Shown: in pieces, positions 8,212-19,438 of the stretch
How positions within the stretch are numbered: the stretch's first letter is position 1
How the letters are laid out: every line of letters starts with the position of its first letter
Origin: Noviherbaspirillum soli
GTDB lineage: Bacteria > Pseudomonadota > Gammaproteobacteria > Burkholderiales > Burkholderiaceae_D
Direction of reading: 5' to 3'
Assembly: GCF_015352955.1 (NCBI RefSeq)
Contig: NZ_JACYOX010000027.1
Coordinates: 1 to 64,000 of the forward strand
DNA: 64,000 bases
Translations under genes and position numbers: made by a program
The notes under the pieces: model-generated
What the model was told of the DNA's origin: nothing
Databases searched by the model: none
Seen by the model: the letters and a program-made list of their open reading frames with translations, nothing else

Positions 8212-9261
8212 GTGAGATTCAAAAAAGCGTTATTCGGCATCAGCCTGCTGGCCGCCGCTTCCGCCGCGGGCGCGCAAAACCTGCCGCAGGTGCAGTTCAT
8301 CGCCACCGGCGGCACCATCGCGATGAAGATCGATCCGGTCAAGAATGCGCCGGTGCCGGCCATTTCCGGCGACGACCTGCTGGCCACCGTGCCCGACGTC
8401 GCCAAGTACGCGTCCATCCAGGTCAACAACCTGTCCAACGTGCCTTCCGACTACATGGACCCGGCGCGCTGGATCGAACTGACGCGCGCCGTGCAGGCCG
8501 CGCTCGACAAGCCCGAGGTGGCCGGCGTGATCGTCTCGCATGGCACCGACACGCTGGAGGAAACCGCGTTCTGGCTCGACCTGACCGTGAAATCGGCCAA
8601 GCCGGTGGTGCTGATCGGCGCCCAGCGCAATGCCTCGTCGTCCGACTTCGACGGCCCGCGCAACCTGCTCAACGCGGTGCGCATCGCGGTCGACCAGCAG
8701 TCGCAGCAGAAGGGCGTGATGCTGGCCATGAACAACCAGATCAACTCGGCCCGCTACGTCACCAAAACCCATACCTCGAATGTGGAAACCTTCAACTCCG
8801 GCGACTTCGGCTTCCTGGGCGAGGTCTATCCCGACCGGGTGATGTATGCCAACGCGCCGGTGCGCCGGCAGAACATTGCCATCCGCACGGACAAGATGCC
8901 CGAGGTGGAGATCGTGGCGATGTATGGCGGCGCCGACGGCATGGCGCTGCGCCAGGCAGTGGACCGCGGCGTGCGCGGCATCGTGGTGCAGGCGCTGGGC
9001 ATGGGCAACATGAACATGCCGATGTTCGAGGCGGTGAAATACGCGCTGTCGAAGAACGTGCCGGTGGTGGTGTCGACCCGCGTGCACAATGGCCGCGTGC
9101 TGCCCAACTACGGCTTCGTCGGCGGCGGCAAGACCACCGCCGACGCCGGCGCCGTGATGGCCGACGACCTGAAGCCGGCCAAGGCGCGCATCCTGCTGAT
9201 GCTGCTGCTGCAAAGCGGCGTCAGCAGCCAGGCGGATCTGCAGGCGGCGTTCAACCGCTAG
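8212..9261 (+). CDS. ansB: Type II (periplasmic) L-asparaginase
   Basis: Hydrolyses asparagine, often glutamine too, to the acid and ammonia in the periplasm. The 349-residue precursor starts with a Sec signal (RFKKALFGISLLAAASAAGAQ). The two catalytic threonine motifs are present: FIATGGTIAM near the mature N-terminus and VSHGTDTLEETAF, with the lysine-containing AKPVVLIGAQR after them. The GTG at 8212 is preferred to upstream starts because AGAGG precedes it and it opens exactly on the signal peptide; longer frames run into the dispersed repeat. The gene stands alone. Confidence 0.95.
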   Translation: MRFKKALFGISLLAAASAAGAQNLPQVQFIATGGTIAMKIDPVKNAPVPAISGDDLLATVPDVAKYASIQVNNLSNVPSDYMDPARWIELTRAVQAALDKPEVAGVIVSHGTDTLEETAFWLDLTVKSAKPVVLIGAQRNASSSDFDGPRNLLNAVRIAVDQQSQQKGVMLAMNNQINSARYVTKTHTSNVETFNSGDFGFLGEVYPDRVMYANAPVRRQNIAIRTDKMPEVEIVAMYGGADGMALRQAVDRGVRGIVVQALGMGNMNMPMFEAVKYALSKNVPVVVSTRVHNGRVLPNYGFVGGGKTTADAGAVMADDLKPAKARILLMLLLQSGVSSQADLQAAFNR

Positions 9262-9294
9262 GAAGTGTCTGGCCTGGCTGGCATCAGCCGGCAT

Positions 9295-9325
9295 GGTGCA
9301 ATGCCCCTTCGGGGGATTGCACCTA
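9295..9325 (-). repeat. GTAG-type REP palindrome
   Basis: Imperfect palindrome reading, on the minus strand, GTAG followed by GTGCAATCCCC, a short GAA loop and GGGGCATTGCACC. It is related to the three copies at 26.6-26.8 kb. It sits 33 bases after the asparaginase stop, in the short gap before the convergent Bug gene. Confidence 0.8.
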
Positions 9326-9419
9326 CGCCACTTGCGTCGACAGGCGCATGGCAAGGAGGCGGGATGCAGTGCGGCACGGCGCTCGCATCATTCAGGCTGG
9401 GCCGGCCGAACAGGCTTTG

Positions 9420-10397
9420 CTAATCCAGCCTGATCTGGTTCTTCTGGATCACCGGCTGCCAGCGCGCCAGGTCGGACTTCAGCGTGGCGCGGAACTGGGC
9501 CGGCGTGCCGCCCACAGGCTCCATCAGCTGGGCCTGCAGCCTGCCCTTCACCTCGTCCTCGTGGAGGATGCGCGCGATCTCCTTCTGCAGGCGGTCGATG
9601 ATGGCCGACGGCGTGCCGGCCGGTGCGATGAAGCCCATCCAGGCGTCGCCCTGGATATCCGGCAGGCCGGCCTCGCCCAGCGTCGGCAGTTCGGGCAGCA
9701 CCGCGGAACGCCTGGCGGTGGCGACCGCCAGCGCATCGAGCCTGCCGGCCCGCACATGCGGCATGACGGCCGCCGCCGGCAGCACCGCCATCTGGGTATC
9801 GCCGGCCAGGATGGAAGCCACCGCCTGGCCCGAGCCGGGATAGGGCACATGCACGATCTCGGTGCCGCTGCGCGCCGCCAGCGCAGCCATGGCCAGGTGC
9901 GAGATGCTGCCGGTGCCCATGGACGCGTAATTGAACTTGCCCGGATTGCCGCGCAGCCGCGCCAGCAGCGACGGCATGTCGGCCGCGCCGGTATCGCGCG
10001 ACACCACCAGCACGCTGGGCTGGGTGGCGGCGATGCTGATCGGCGCGATGTCGGTCTGCGGATTGTAGGGCAGCTTCCCGAACAGCACCGTGTTGGCCGC
10101 CAGCGGACCGGAAATGGTGACGCCCAGCGTATAGCCGTCCGGCGCCGCCTTGGCCACCGCGTCGGTGCCGATATTGCCGGCCGCGCCCGGCTTGTTTTCC
10201 ACCACCACCGGCTTGCCCAGGCTGTGCGAGAGCCGGTCCGACACGATGCGGGCCACGATGTCCGGCGTCGAGCCGGGCCCGAAGGCGACGATCACCCGCA
10301 GCGGCCTTGCCGGCCACTGCTGCGCGCCTGCATGGCCGGCGCTGCACAGCAGCGCGGCGCTGGCCAAGCCGGCCATGATCAGTCGGATGGTCTTCAT
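9420..10397 (-). CDS. Bug/TctC-family solute-binding protein
   Basis: Second orphan periplasmic binding protein of the tripartite tricarboxylate transporter class, 325 residues. It has a Sec signal peptide cleaved after HAGA, then WPARPLRVIVAFGPGSTPD, ENKPGAAGN, PDGYTLG, the Bug beta-strand motif and LPTLGEAGLPD. Sequence identity to the Tat-exported paralogue at 6.4 kb looks low apart from family motifs, so the two probably bind different carboxylates. No transporter membrane subunits are nearby. The neighbours are the convergent asparaginase and a same-strand regulator whose stop lies 75 bases upstream of this start. Confidence 0.94.
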   Translation of the reverse strand: MKTIRLIMAGLASAALLCSAGHAGAQQWPARPLRVIVAFGPGSTPDIVARIVSDRLSHSLGKPVVVENKPGAAGNIGTDAVAKAAPDGYTLGVTISGPLAANTVLFGKLPYNPQTDIAPISIAATQPSVLVVSRDTGAADMPSLLARLRGNPGKFNYASMGTGSISHLAMAALAARSGTEIVHVPYPGSGQAVASILAGDTQMAVLPAAAVMPHVRAGRLDALAVATARRSAVLPELPTLGEAGLPDIQGDAWMGFIAPAGTPSAIIDRLQKEIARILHEDEVKGRLQAQLMEPVGGTPAQFRATLKSDLARWQPVIQKNQIRLD

Positions 10398-10472
10398 GCC
10401 TGTTCTCCTGAAAAGTCCAGGCCGATTGTCTCATCGGGAAACGCGCAATGGTAGCGCCCGCCATGGCGCGCG

Positions 10473-11360
10473 TCAGGCGCTTGCGCCGTCCGCTTGGGCA
10501 TGGGCCTGGAACCAGGCGGCGGTAGCGGCATCGGCCGGGAAGAAGGATTCGATGCGCAGTTCATGCACCGTGACGTCGCGCGGCGTGCCCATGGTCGCGA
10601 TGGTGGTGAACAGGCGCAGCTCGGTATCGCCCTTGCGCAGCGCGACGGTCATGAAGGGCAGGGTGTGGCTGTCGGGATTGACGGCGCGCGCCGCCTCGCG
10701 CACGCCGGGCAGGGTCAAGAGCGATTCGAGCAGCCGGGTCGCCTCGCTGCCGGGGCCGTCGGCCATGGCTTCGCGCTGCACCCAGTGCAGCAGGTCGGCG
10801 CAGACTTCCTGCCAGTTCTGCAGGCAGGGCCGGATGCCGTGCGGGTCCAGCATCAGCCTGACCACATTGACGCCCTCGGCCGGCAGCGGCTGGCCCGGCG
10901 CCAGGCCCAGCAGCCAGCCCATCAGCCGCCGCGCCGGCTGGTTGAGCATCACCAGCTTCCACAGGCGGTCCACCACCAGCGCCGGATAGGGCGCCTGCTG
11001 GGCCAGCATGAAGTCCAGCGCCTGCCTGACCGCGGCCAGCTCCGGGTCCGTCAGCGAGCGTTCCCGGTAGGCCGGGGCGAAGCCGGCCGCCAGCAGCATC
11101 GCATTGCGCTGGCGCAGCGGAATGTCGAGCGCGTTGCCGAGCCGGACGATCAGTTCGCGGCTTGGCTGGGAACGGCCGCTCTCCAGGAAGCTGATATGGC
11201 GCTGCGAAATCCCGCTTTCGGCCGACAGCCGCAGCTGGCTGTAGCCGCGCCTGGCGCGCCAGTAGCGCAGCGACTGCGCGAAGTCGCGGAACAGGCTTTC
11301 GGCGGCGGGCAGCCCCGTGTCCTGCTCGATATGCGTTGCCTGCCATCCCGCCATGTCCAT
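10473..11360 (-). CDS. XRE-family regulator with MmyB-type ligand domain
   Basis: A 295-residue transcription factor. Residues about 25-85 form a Cro/C1 helix-turn-helix (LRYWRARRGYSQLRLSAESGISQRHISFLESGRSQPS). The rest is the MmyB-like domain, starting about residue 115 with PYPALVVDRLWKLVMLN and ending TVHELRIESFFPAD; this domain resembles a PAS-like sensor that binds small hydrophobic molecules in relatives. It follows the orphan atpE-like gene by 63 bases on the same strand and may share its transcript. The target is unknown. Confidence 0.92.
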   Translation of the reverse strand: MDMAGWQATHIEQDTGLPAAESLFRDFAQSLRYWRARRGYSQLRLSAESGISQRHISFLESGRSQPSRELIVRLGNALDIPLRQRNAMLLAAGFAPAYRERSLTDPELAAVRQALDFMLAQQAPYPALVVDRLWKLVMLNQPARRLMGWLLGLAPGQPLPAEGVNVVRLMLDPHGIRPCLQNWQEVCADLLHWVQREAMADGPGSEATRLLESLLTLPGVREAARAVNPDSHTLPFMTVALRKGDTELRLFTTIATMGTPRDVTVHELRIESFFPADAATAAWFQAHAQADGASA

Positions 11361-11423
11361 GCTCCCCGTCAGTGATGCAACCCTGTGATATCGCTCATGG
11401 TCCGAAGCCGCAGCATAACCAAC

Positions 11424-11732
<309 letters not shown>

Positions 11733-12155
11733 TCAGGGGCTGGTGCGGGCCGGCCCGCGCCGCATGCCGGATGACGCCATCAGCCCCGCATGCTGCCAGG
11801 CGGCGAAAGCCAGCACGCAGGCTGCCTGCAGGCCGAGATAGGCCGCCGCCAGAGACGTCGGCGCCTGGCCGGGCAGCGCCATCAGCGCCAGGCAGGCCGC
11901 CGCCCATGCGCCATTGCCGGCGATGATGAGCCGCAGCAGCCACGGCCAGACGCGGTCGGTATAGGCCAGCACCAGAAGCAAATTGGCATAGCCCAGAAGG
12001 AAGATGCCGGTGTAAAGCAGCAGGCGGCTGTCGAGCGCCAGCCATTGCGTCAGCATGCGGTTCGCCAGCAGTTGCAGCAGCGCCAGCGCGCCGCTGGCGG
12101 CCGCGTCGGCCAGCAGGGCAGCCTTGAGCATGCCCGAGGGATGGATGGTTTTCAT
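11733..12155 (-). CDS. Four-helix membrane protein of unknown function
   Basis: A 140-residue protein with four predicted membrane helices (about residues 10-30, 45-67, 75-95 and 105-122) and a short basic tail. The N-terminal KAALLADAAASGALALLQLL resembles a small uncharacterised family often seen alone in Burkholderiales genomes. The start at 12155 is set by GGAG eight bases upstream; the longer frame runs into non-coding sequence. It is transcribed towards the orphan atpE, 66 bases away, so a shared transcript is possible. It does not look like AtpI. Confidence 0.7.
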   Translation of the reverse strand: MKTIHPSGMLKAALLADAAASGALALLQLLANRMLTQWLALDSRLLLYTGIFLLGYANLLLVLAYTDRVWPWLLRLIIAGNGAWAAACLALMALPGQAPTSLAAAYLGLQAACVLAFAAWQHAGLMASSGMRRGPARTSP

Positions 12156-12379
12156 GGCCGGATCTCCTTGTCGACGTGGTGATGGCCCATTCTCTCGACG
12201 CGCCCCGGCAAAACGGCGCTTCGGCGCCGGCAGGCCCGCCTGCAGAAACATGCATCTCGAATGCAAAACATTGCGACTTTTCAACATCTTGTTTTTCCTG
12301 CAATAGACAATCCGGTACAGGCCATGCCGGCTTTCTTTCCTCCTACTATCACCAACCAGCGCTCATACCGCCAAGCCCG

Positions 12380-13663
12380 ATGAACGATTCCCCTGGCAGC
12401 CACACCCTGCTGTATCTGGCCCTGGCCAGCCTGACCATCATCCTGCTGCTGATTGCCATCATCTGGTCGCACCGGCGCCATCGCGATCCCAAGCTGCGCA
12501 TCGAATGCCAGGCATCGATCGGCGAGCTGGTCCCGTCGCTGGCCGGCCTGACGCTGGGCACGGCTGTGGCAGGCAATGCGGTGACGGTGCATGAGAACGG
12601 CGCCTTCTTCGACGTGCTGGTCGCGCGCATCGGCGCTGCGCGCAAGTCGGTGCATTTCGAGACCTTCCTGTGGAGCGAGGGCGCGCTGGAAAAGCGGGTA
12701 GCCGACGCCCTGTCGGAGCGGGCCCGCGCCGGCGTGCAGGTGCGCGTGATGCTCGATGCGAACGGCTCGGGCAAGATGGGCAAGGCGGCGCGCCGGCAGA
12801 TGGAAGGGGCCGGCTGCAAGGTCGTCTTCTTCCATGACAATTCCTTTCGCAACATCGGCGTGCTGAATGACCGAACCCACCGCAAGATCGTGATCATCGA
12901 CGGCCTCGAAGCCTTCGTCGGCGGCCATTGCATCAAGGATGAATGGCTGGGCAATGCAGAGGATGCGCATCACTACAGCGACGTCAGCGTGCAGTTGCGC
13001 GGCCCCATCGTGCATGCGATACAGGGCGCCTTCAGCGAGAACTGGACCGGCGAGACCGGCGAGCTGTTCGTCGGCGAGGATGTGTTTCCGGCACTGAAGC
13101 CCGAGGGCGACGTGCTGATCCATGCCGCCTTCCTGAAGCCCGAGAACTCGGCGCCGGCGGTCAAGATCCTGCATCACACCGCGATCTGCCTGGCCAGGAA
13201 GCGCATCTGGATACAGAACCCGTACTTCATTCCCGAGCCGGACGCGATCGACGCCTTCGGCCAGGCGGTGGCGCGCGGCGTGGATGTGCGGGTGCTGATG
13301 CCCGCCACCAGCGGCAGCGACAACCCCATGGTGCAGCATGCCGGCCATCGCAACTTCGAAAAGCTGATGCGCTGCGGCGTGCGCCTGTTCGAGTACCCGG
13401 ATACCCTGCTGCACCAGAAGATCATGACGGTCGATGGCATATGGAGCGCGGTCGGCTCATCCAACTTCGACGACCGCTCCTTCGAGACCAATGACGAGAT
13501 CATGCTGGGCATCAAGGACGAAGCCATTGCGCAGCGCTTCGATGCGATCTTCGAAAAATACGCAGCCGGCGCCAGGGAGGTCGACCTGGAGCAGTGGACC
13601 CGGCGCAGCCTGTGGCACAAGCTCAAGGACCATGCCTTCTACACGATCAACGAGCTGCTGTAA
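12380..13663 (+). CDS. Cardiolipin synthase-like phospholipase D protein
   Basis: A 427-residue inner-membrane enzyme with one N-terminal helix (about residues 9-28) and two phospholipase D domains. The HKD motifs are THRKIVIIDG with GG following in the first half and LLHQKIMTVDG followed by GSSNFDDRS in the second, as in cardiolipin synthases that join two phosphatidylglycerol molecules or use PE plus PG. It is shorter than ClsA, which has two N-terminal helices, and closer to single-helix ClsB-like enzymes. The ATG at 12380 opens directly on the helix. It diverges from the 140-residue membrane protein gene. Confidence 0.9.
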   Translation: MNDSPGSHTLLYLALASLTIILLLIAIIWSHRRHRDPKLRIECQASIGELVPSLAGLTLGTAVAGNAVTVHENGAFFDVLVARIGAARKSVHFETFLWSEGALEKRVADALSERARAGVQVRVMLDANGSGKMGKAARRQMEGAGCKVVFFHDNSFRNIGVLNDRTHRKIVIIDGLEAFVGGHCIKDEWLGNAEDAHHYSDVSVQLRGPIVHAIQGAFSENWTGETGELFVGEDVFPALKPEGDVLIHAAFLKPENSAPAVKILHHTAICLARKRIWIQNPYFIPEPDAIDAFGQAVARGVDVRVLMPATSGSDNPMVQHAGHRNFEKLMRCGVRLFEYPDTLLHQKIMTVDGIWSAVGSSNFDDRSFETNDEIMLGIKDEAIAQRFDAIFEKYAAGAREVDLEQWTRRSLWHKLKDHAFYTINELL

Positions 13664-13681
13664 TACCCATTCCGATGCGGG

Positions 13682-14185
13682 TCAGTCCAGCAGCGTCCGG
13701 GCCGCTTCGAAACGCTCGGACCAGTAGCGGGTGGCGAGGTTTTCCACCCGCACCCGGCCGCGCGCGCTGGGCGCATGGATGAAGTCGCCGTTGCCGAGGT
13801 AGATCCCGACATGGGAATAGGAATGGCCCAGCGTGTTGAAGAACACCAGGTCGCCAGTGCGCAGCTGCCCCGGCCCGACCGGCCGGCCCTCGCGCGCCAG
13901 CGCAGCGGCATTGCCCTTCAGGGGCAGGGAAGCCGCCTCGCGGTACACATGGGTGACCAGCCCCGAACAGTCCAGCCCGGCCGATGGATTCTTGCCGCCG
14001 AACTGGTAGCCGGTCTGAAGCAGCATCAGCGCATACATGCCGACTTCCCGCGCGGCCGGCGAAGCCATCGGCTCATCGCGGAAGGCGGCGGCGGTGATGC
14101 GGTTCGTCGGCGCGCGCGGCGGGCTGGCGCAGCCGGCGAGGATCAGTGCAAGCAGGAAGAGGACGGGATAAAGAATGCGTTTCAT
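13682..14185 (-). CDS. NlpC/P60 (C40) peptidase lipoprotein
   Basis: A 167-residue lipoprotein (signal ending LILAGC, Cys19) with a C-terminal NlpC/P60 cysteine-peptidase domain, which cleaves peptidoglycan stem peptides. The catalytic cysteine is in SAGLDCSGLVTHVY, the histidine in SHVGIYLGNGDFIHAP. Its size and layout match the Spr/MepS group of outer-membrane endopeptidases. The gene is convergent with the cardiolipin-synthase-like gene, with 18 bases between stops. The start at 14185 places the signal peptide exactly at the N-terminus. Confidence 0.93.
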   Translation of the reverse strand: MKRILYPVLFLLALILAGCASPPRAPTNRITAAAFRDEPMASPAAREVGMYALMLLQTGYQFGGKNPSAGLDCSGLVTHVYREAASLPLKGNAAALAREGRPVGPGQLRTGDLVFFNTLGHSYSHVGIYLGNGDFIHAPSARGRVRVENLATRYWSERFEAARTLLD

Positions 14186-14497
14186 GCGCTTCGGTGCCGG
14201 GTGACAGTACGGGATTGAATGGGAGCGGGCCTGGCTGCCGAGCTTACCTGAACTTCCCCTTGCCCGATGGCCGCGGGCGGCCGCCGCGCGCATTTCCCGC
14301 CTGCGCCCGACATCGAAAAAACCGATCTGTATTGAAAATTTATTCTACTTGTCCGATGTGCCGGCTTGGCTGACACTGAAGATCACCAACCGTCGTCGTG
14401 GTAGTGGTGGCAGGCGCCGCCACGCCGCCACGCCGTCAGTGGCGGCACGCCGGCCAATGCGCCGGCGCCCTCTGGCCCACCGCCTCAAGGAGCAATC
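14186..14497. other. Divergent intergenic region with structured terC leader
   Basis: 312 bases between the peptidase and terC starts. The left half is AT-rich around 14330-14350 and may hold promoters for both genes. The right half (about 14395-14470) is very GC-rich, with GCCGCCACGCCGCCACGCC facing GTGGCGGC, and could fold into strong hairpins in the terC leader. No yybP-ykoY manganese-riboswitch core was recognised. Confidence 0.5.
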
Positions 14498-15484
14498 GTG
14501 CAGGACATCGATAGTTTCGCGACGCCGTCAATGTGGGTCGCCTTCATCGCCTTCGTGCTTGCCATGCTGGCGCTCGACCTGTTCGTGCTGGGTGGCAAGA
14601 AGGCGCACCGCGTGTCGGTCAGGGAAGCATCGGCCTGGGTCGCCGCCTGGGTGACGCTTGCCCTGTCCTTCGGTGCGCTGCTGTGGTGGCATCTCGACGG
14701 CAGCGTCGGCCGTGAAGTCGCCAACCGCAAGGCGCTGGAGTTCGTCACCGGCTACCTGATCGAGCAGTCGCTGTCGGTGGACAACATGTTCGTCTTCGTG
14801 ATGATCTTCACCTACTTCGCGGTGCCGCCCGAACTGCAGCGCCGCGTGCTGCTGTATGGCGTGCTGGGCGCGATCGCAATGCGCGCCGGCATGATCCTGG
14901 CAGGCGTCTGGGTAGTGCGGGAGTTCGCCTGGGTGCTTTATGTGTTCGGCGCCTTCCTGGTCGTCACCGGCATCAAGATGCTGGTGTTCGCCGACAAGAA
15001 GCCCGACCTCGAGCGCAATCCATTGCTGCGCTGGCTGCGCGGCCACATGCGCATCACGGCGGGCTTCCACGGCCAGGCATTCTTCGTGCGCCGGGAGGGC
15101 CTGCTGTATGCCACGCCGATGTTCCTGGTGCTGGTGATGATCGAAGCCAGCGACCTGGTGTTCGCGGTGGACAGCATTCCGGCGATCTTCGCCGTCACCA
15201 CCGATCCCTTCATCGTCTTCACGTCCAACATCTTCGCGATCATGGGCCTGCGCGCGCTGTACTTCCTGCTGGCCGACATGGCGGACCGCTTCCACCTGCT
15301 GAAGTATGGCCTGGCCATCGTGCTGGTATTCATCGGCGGCAAGATGCTGGCAATGCCCTGGTTCCACATGCCGGTGCAATGGTCACTGGCCATTGTCGGC
15401 GGCATCATCGCGATGTCGGTGATCCTGAGCCTGCGGTTGTCGCAGCGCAAGGCACCACAGATTGTCCATGACTCCTCCCGATGA
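14498..15484 (+). CDS. TerC/Alx-family membrane protein
   Basis: A 328-residue protein with about nine membrane helices, of the TerC/Alx family tied to manganese export, tellurite resistance and metal loading of exported proteins. Diagnostic acidic motifs in helices are present: LALDLFVLG, EQSLSVDNMFVF and MIEASDLVFAVDSIPAIFAVTTDPF. The GTG start at 14498 is backed by AAGGAG six bases before it. The next gene, a universal stress protein, starts 13 bases after the stop, so a stress-linked operon is likely. Confidence 0.93.
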   Translation: MQDIDSFATPSMWVAFIAFVLAMLALDLFVLGGKKAHRVSVREASAWVAAWVTLALSFGALLWWHLDGSVGREVANRKALEFVTGYLIEQSLSVDNMFVFVMIFTYFAVPPELQRRVLLYGVLGAIAMRAGMILAGVWVVREFAWVLYVFGAFLVVTGIKMLVFADKKPDLERNPLLRWLRGHMRITAGFHGQAFFVRREGLLYATPMFLVLVMIEASDLVFAVDSIPAIFAVTTDPFIVFTSNIFAIMGLRALYFLLADMADRFHLLKYGLAIVLVFIGGKMLAMPWFHMPVQWSLAIVGGIIAMSVILSLRLSQRKAPQIVHDSSR

Positions 15485-15497
15485 GAGGCTATCCACC

Positions 15498-16088
15498 ATG
15501 TCCAATGCATCCATCAACCACACCGAACCTGAAGGGCGCGACAGCGCGCCCAAGCCGTGCCACAGGCAACGCGACGCTGACGAACGGCTCATCGCGGTCA
15601 CATTCCAGTCGCAAGCGACTTCATGTCCTGATACGCCTGATGACGACTGGCTTGTCGCACTCGATGGATCGGAACACGCGCTGCAGGCCCTGGACGTGGC
15701 CATGCGGCTTTCCATGGAGAGCGGAAAACGCGTGCTCGATCTGGTCAATGTGCAGCCCTGGCTGAGCAGGGAAGCCGCTGAAACCGAGCTGCCCAGACGC
15801 GGCTGGGCAGCGGCCGCCGAAGCTTGCGCCAGGCTGGACGAGCGCGAGTCGGGGTGGCGGCTTCATGTGCTGATGGGCGACCCCGCAGCAGGCATCGTGG
15901 ACACGGCCAGATCGCTCGGCAGCCGGGGCATCGTCATCGGCGCGCGCGGCCTTTCGGCAACCGCGTCGCTGCTGCTCGGCTCGGTGGCGCAGCAGGTGGT
16001 CCACTCGGCGGAAAGGCCGGTGCTCGTCGTGCGCGGTGATGCGCAACTACAGGAGAAACGCCATGTTGAAGATACTCATTCCAGTTGA
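15498..16088 (+). CDS. Universal stress protein
   Basis: A 196-residue UspA-fold protein. After an extended polar N-terminus of about 55 residues comes one Usp domain: WLVALDGSEHALQALD, then the ATP-type loop and GARGLSATASLLLGSVAQQVVHSAERPVLVV, which contains the G-2x-G-9x-G-S/T pattern of ATP-binding Usp proteins. The start at 15498 (AGAGG upstream) is preferred to an earlier in-frame ATG inside terC. Its last 26 bases overlap the next Usp gene, so the two are translated from one message. Confidence 0.88.
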   Translation: MSNASINHTEPEGRDSAPKPCHRQRDADERLIAVTFQSQATSCPDTPDDDWLVALDGSEHALQALDVAMRLSMESGKRVLDLVNVQPWLSREAAETELPRRGWAAAAEACARLDERESGWRLHVLMGDPAAGIVDTARSLGSRGIVIGARGLSATASLLLGSVAQQVVHSAERPVLVVRGDAQLQEKRHVEDTHSS

Positions 16089-16572
16089 CGGCTCCAGCAA
16101 TGCCCGGCATGCCGTGCGGCATGTGCTGCGCCAGTTCAGATGCAACCCGGGGATGAACATCCATCTCCTGAACGTGCAGCCGCCGTTCTCCAGGAATGTC
16201 ACCCGCTTCGCCGGCAGGGCCGCCGTCAACGCCGCCCACCAGGAAGCGTCCAGGGAAGCGCTGCAGGCAAGCAGACGGATGCTCGACGAAGCCGGCGCGC
16301 CGTACACGGTGCATTACGCGGTCGGCGAAAGGGCAAGCCTGATTGCGGAGGTCGCCCGGGACCTGCGCTGCGATCACATCGTCATGGGCACCGCGCGCAA
16401 GAGCTCGCTGATCCGGACCTTCGAGGACTCCGTCACCAACAAGGTGCTTGAACTGACGACCGTGCCGGTCGTCGTGATCGCTGGCGACCCGGCATCGAGG
16501 GCGGAACGTTACGGCATTCCCGCCGGGGTCGGCGCCGGGCTGGCATTGCTGGTGGCGGCTGCTGCGGAGTAG
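16063..16572 (+). CDS. Universal stress protein
   Basis: A 169-residue Usp-domain protein (MLKILIPVDGSSNARHAVRH at the N-terminus, GTARKSSLIRTFEDSVTNKVLELTTVPVVVI near the end). The nucleotide loop is less regular than in the upstream paralogue. A short hydrophobic tail (GVGAGLALLVAAAAE) is unusual for the family. A good AGGAG precedes ATG 16063, so this start lies inside the upstream gene, in another frame. It forms a terC-usp-usp cluster, plausibly a stress operon. Confidence 0.88.
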   Translation: MLKILIPVDGSSNARHAVRHVLRQFRCNPGMNIHLLNVQPPFSRNVTRFAGRAAVNAAHQEASREALQASRRMLDEAGAPYTVHYAVGERASLIAEVARDLRCDHIVMGTARKSSLIRTFEDSVTNKVLELTTVPVVVIAGDPASRAERYGIPAGVGAGLALLVAAAAE

Positions 16573-16580
16573 GGGGCATT

Positions 16581-16603
16581 GCGGCCGGCGCGCTGCCGGC
16601 CGC
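16581..16603 (+). terminator. Stem-loop after the usp pair
   Basis: A perfect nine-base-pair stem (GCGGCCGGC and complement) with a five-base loop, starting eight bases after the stop. It is followed by AATCTTATACC rather than a clean T-run; that sequence is the end of the dispersed element copy B. It is probably a terminator of moderate strength. Confidence 0.5.
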
Positions 16604-16609
16604 AATCTT

Positions 16610-16767
16610 ATACCAAGCCCAACCCATGACGTGCCATGAAACGGCGGCTTTTTCCGTCTGGCTGCGTTGGGATCGTCGTCAATAGCCGGGCTATTGACTC
16701 CTCACCCGCCTTGCCACACGCAAAAATCCATCCGTTTCATCTGGCACGTCATGGATCGGGCTTGGTA

Positions 16768-16768
<1 letters not shown>
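16610..16768 (-). repeat. Dispersed element with terminal inverted repeats, copy B
   Basis: Inverted relative to copy A at 8027-8183. Ends ATACCAAGCCCAACCCATGA and TCATGGATCGGGCTTGGTAT are near-complements. The centre holds a TCAATAGCC/GGCTATTGA palindrome. The left end abuts the usp hairpin and the right end overlaps the first base of the gyrB stop codon, so the element fills the whole gap between the two genes. It is non-coding. Confidence 0.85.
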
Positions 16769-19275
<2,507 letters not shown>

Positions 19276-19438
19276 CTAAAAAACGGATGCTGCTAAAAAT
19301 CGAAACGGAGTTCAAATGGGGCGGGGGACATGCGAGCAGGGCTTGCATGTCCCGCGACTGCCATCGTGCTGGACAACATGAGGTACTGCGCCCCGCGGCA
19401 ATCGCGCAGGGCCCCCGGCCGCCGCTTCGCGGCGGTCA

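Noticed and set aside
14186-14497. yybP-ykoY manganese riboswitch ahead of terC
   Set aside because: The GGGGAGTAGC-type core and its conserved loop were not found, although the leader is GC-rich and could fold.
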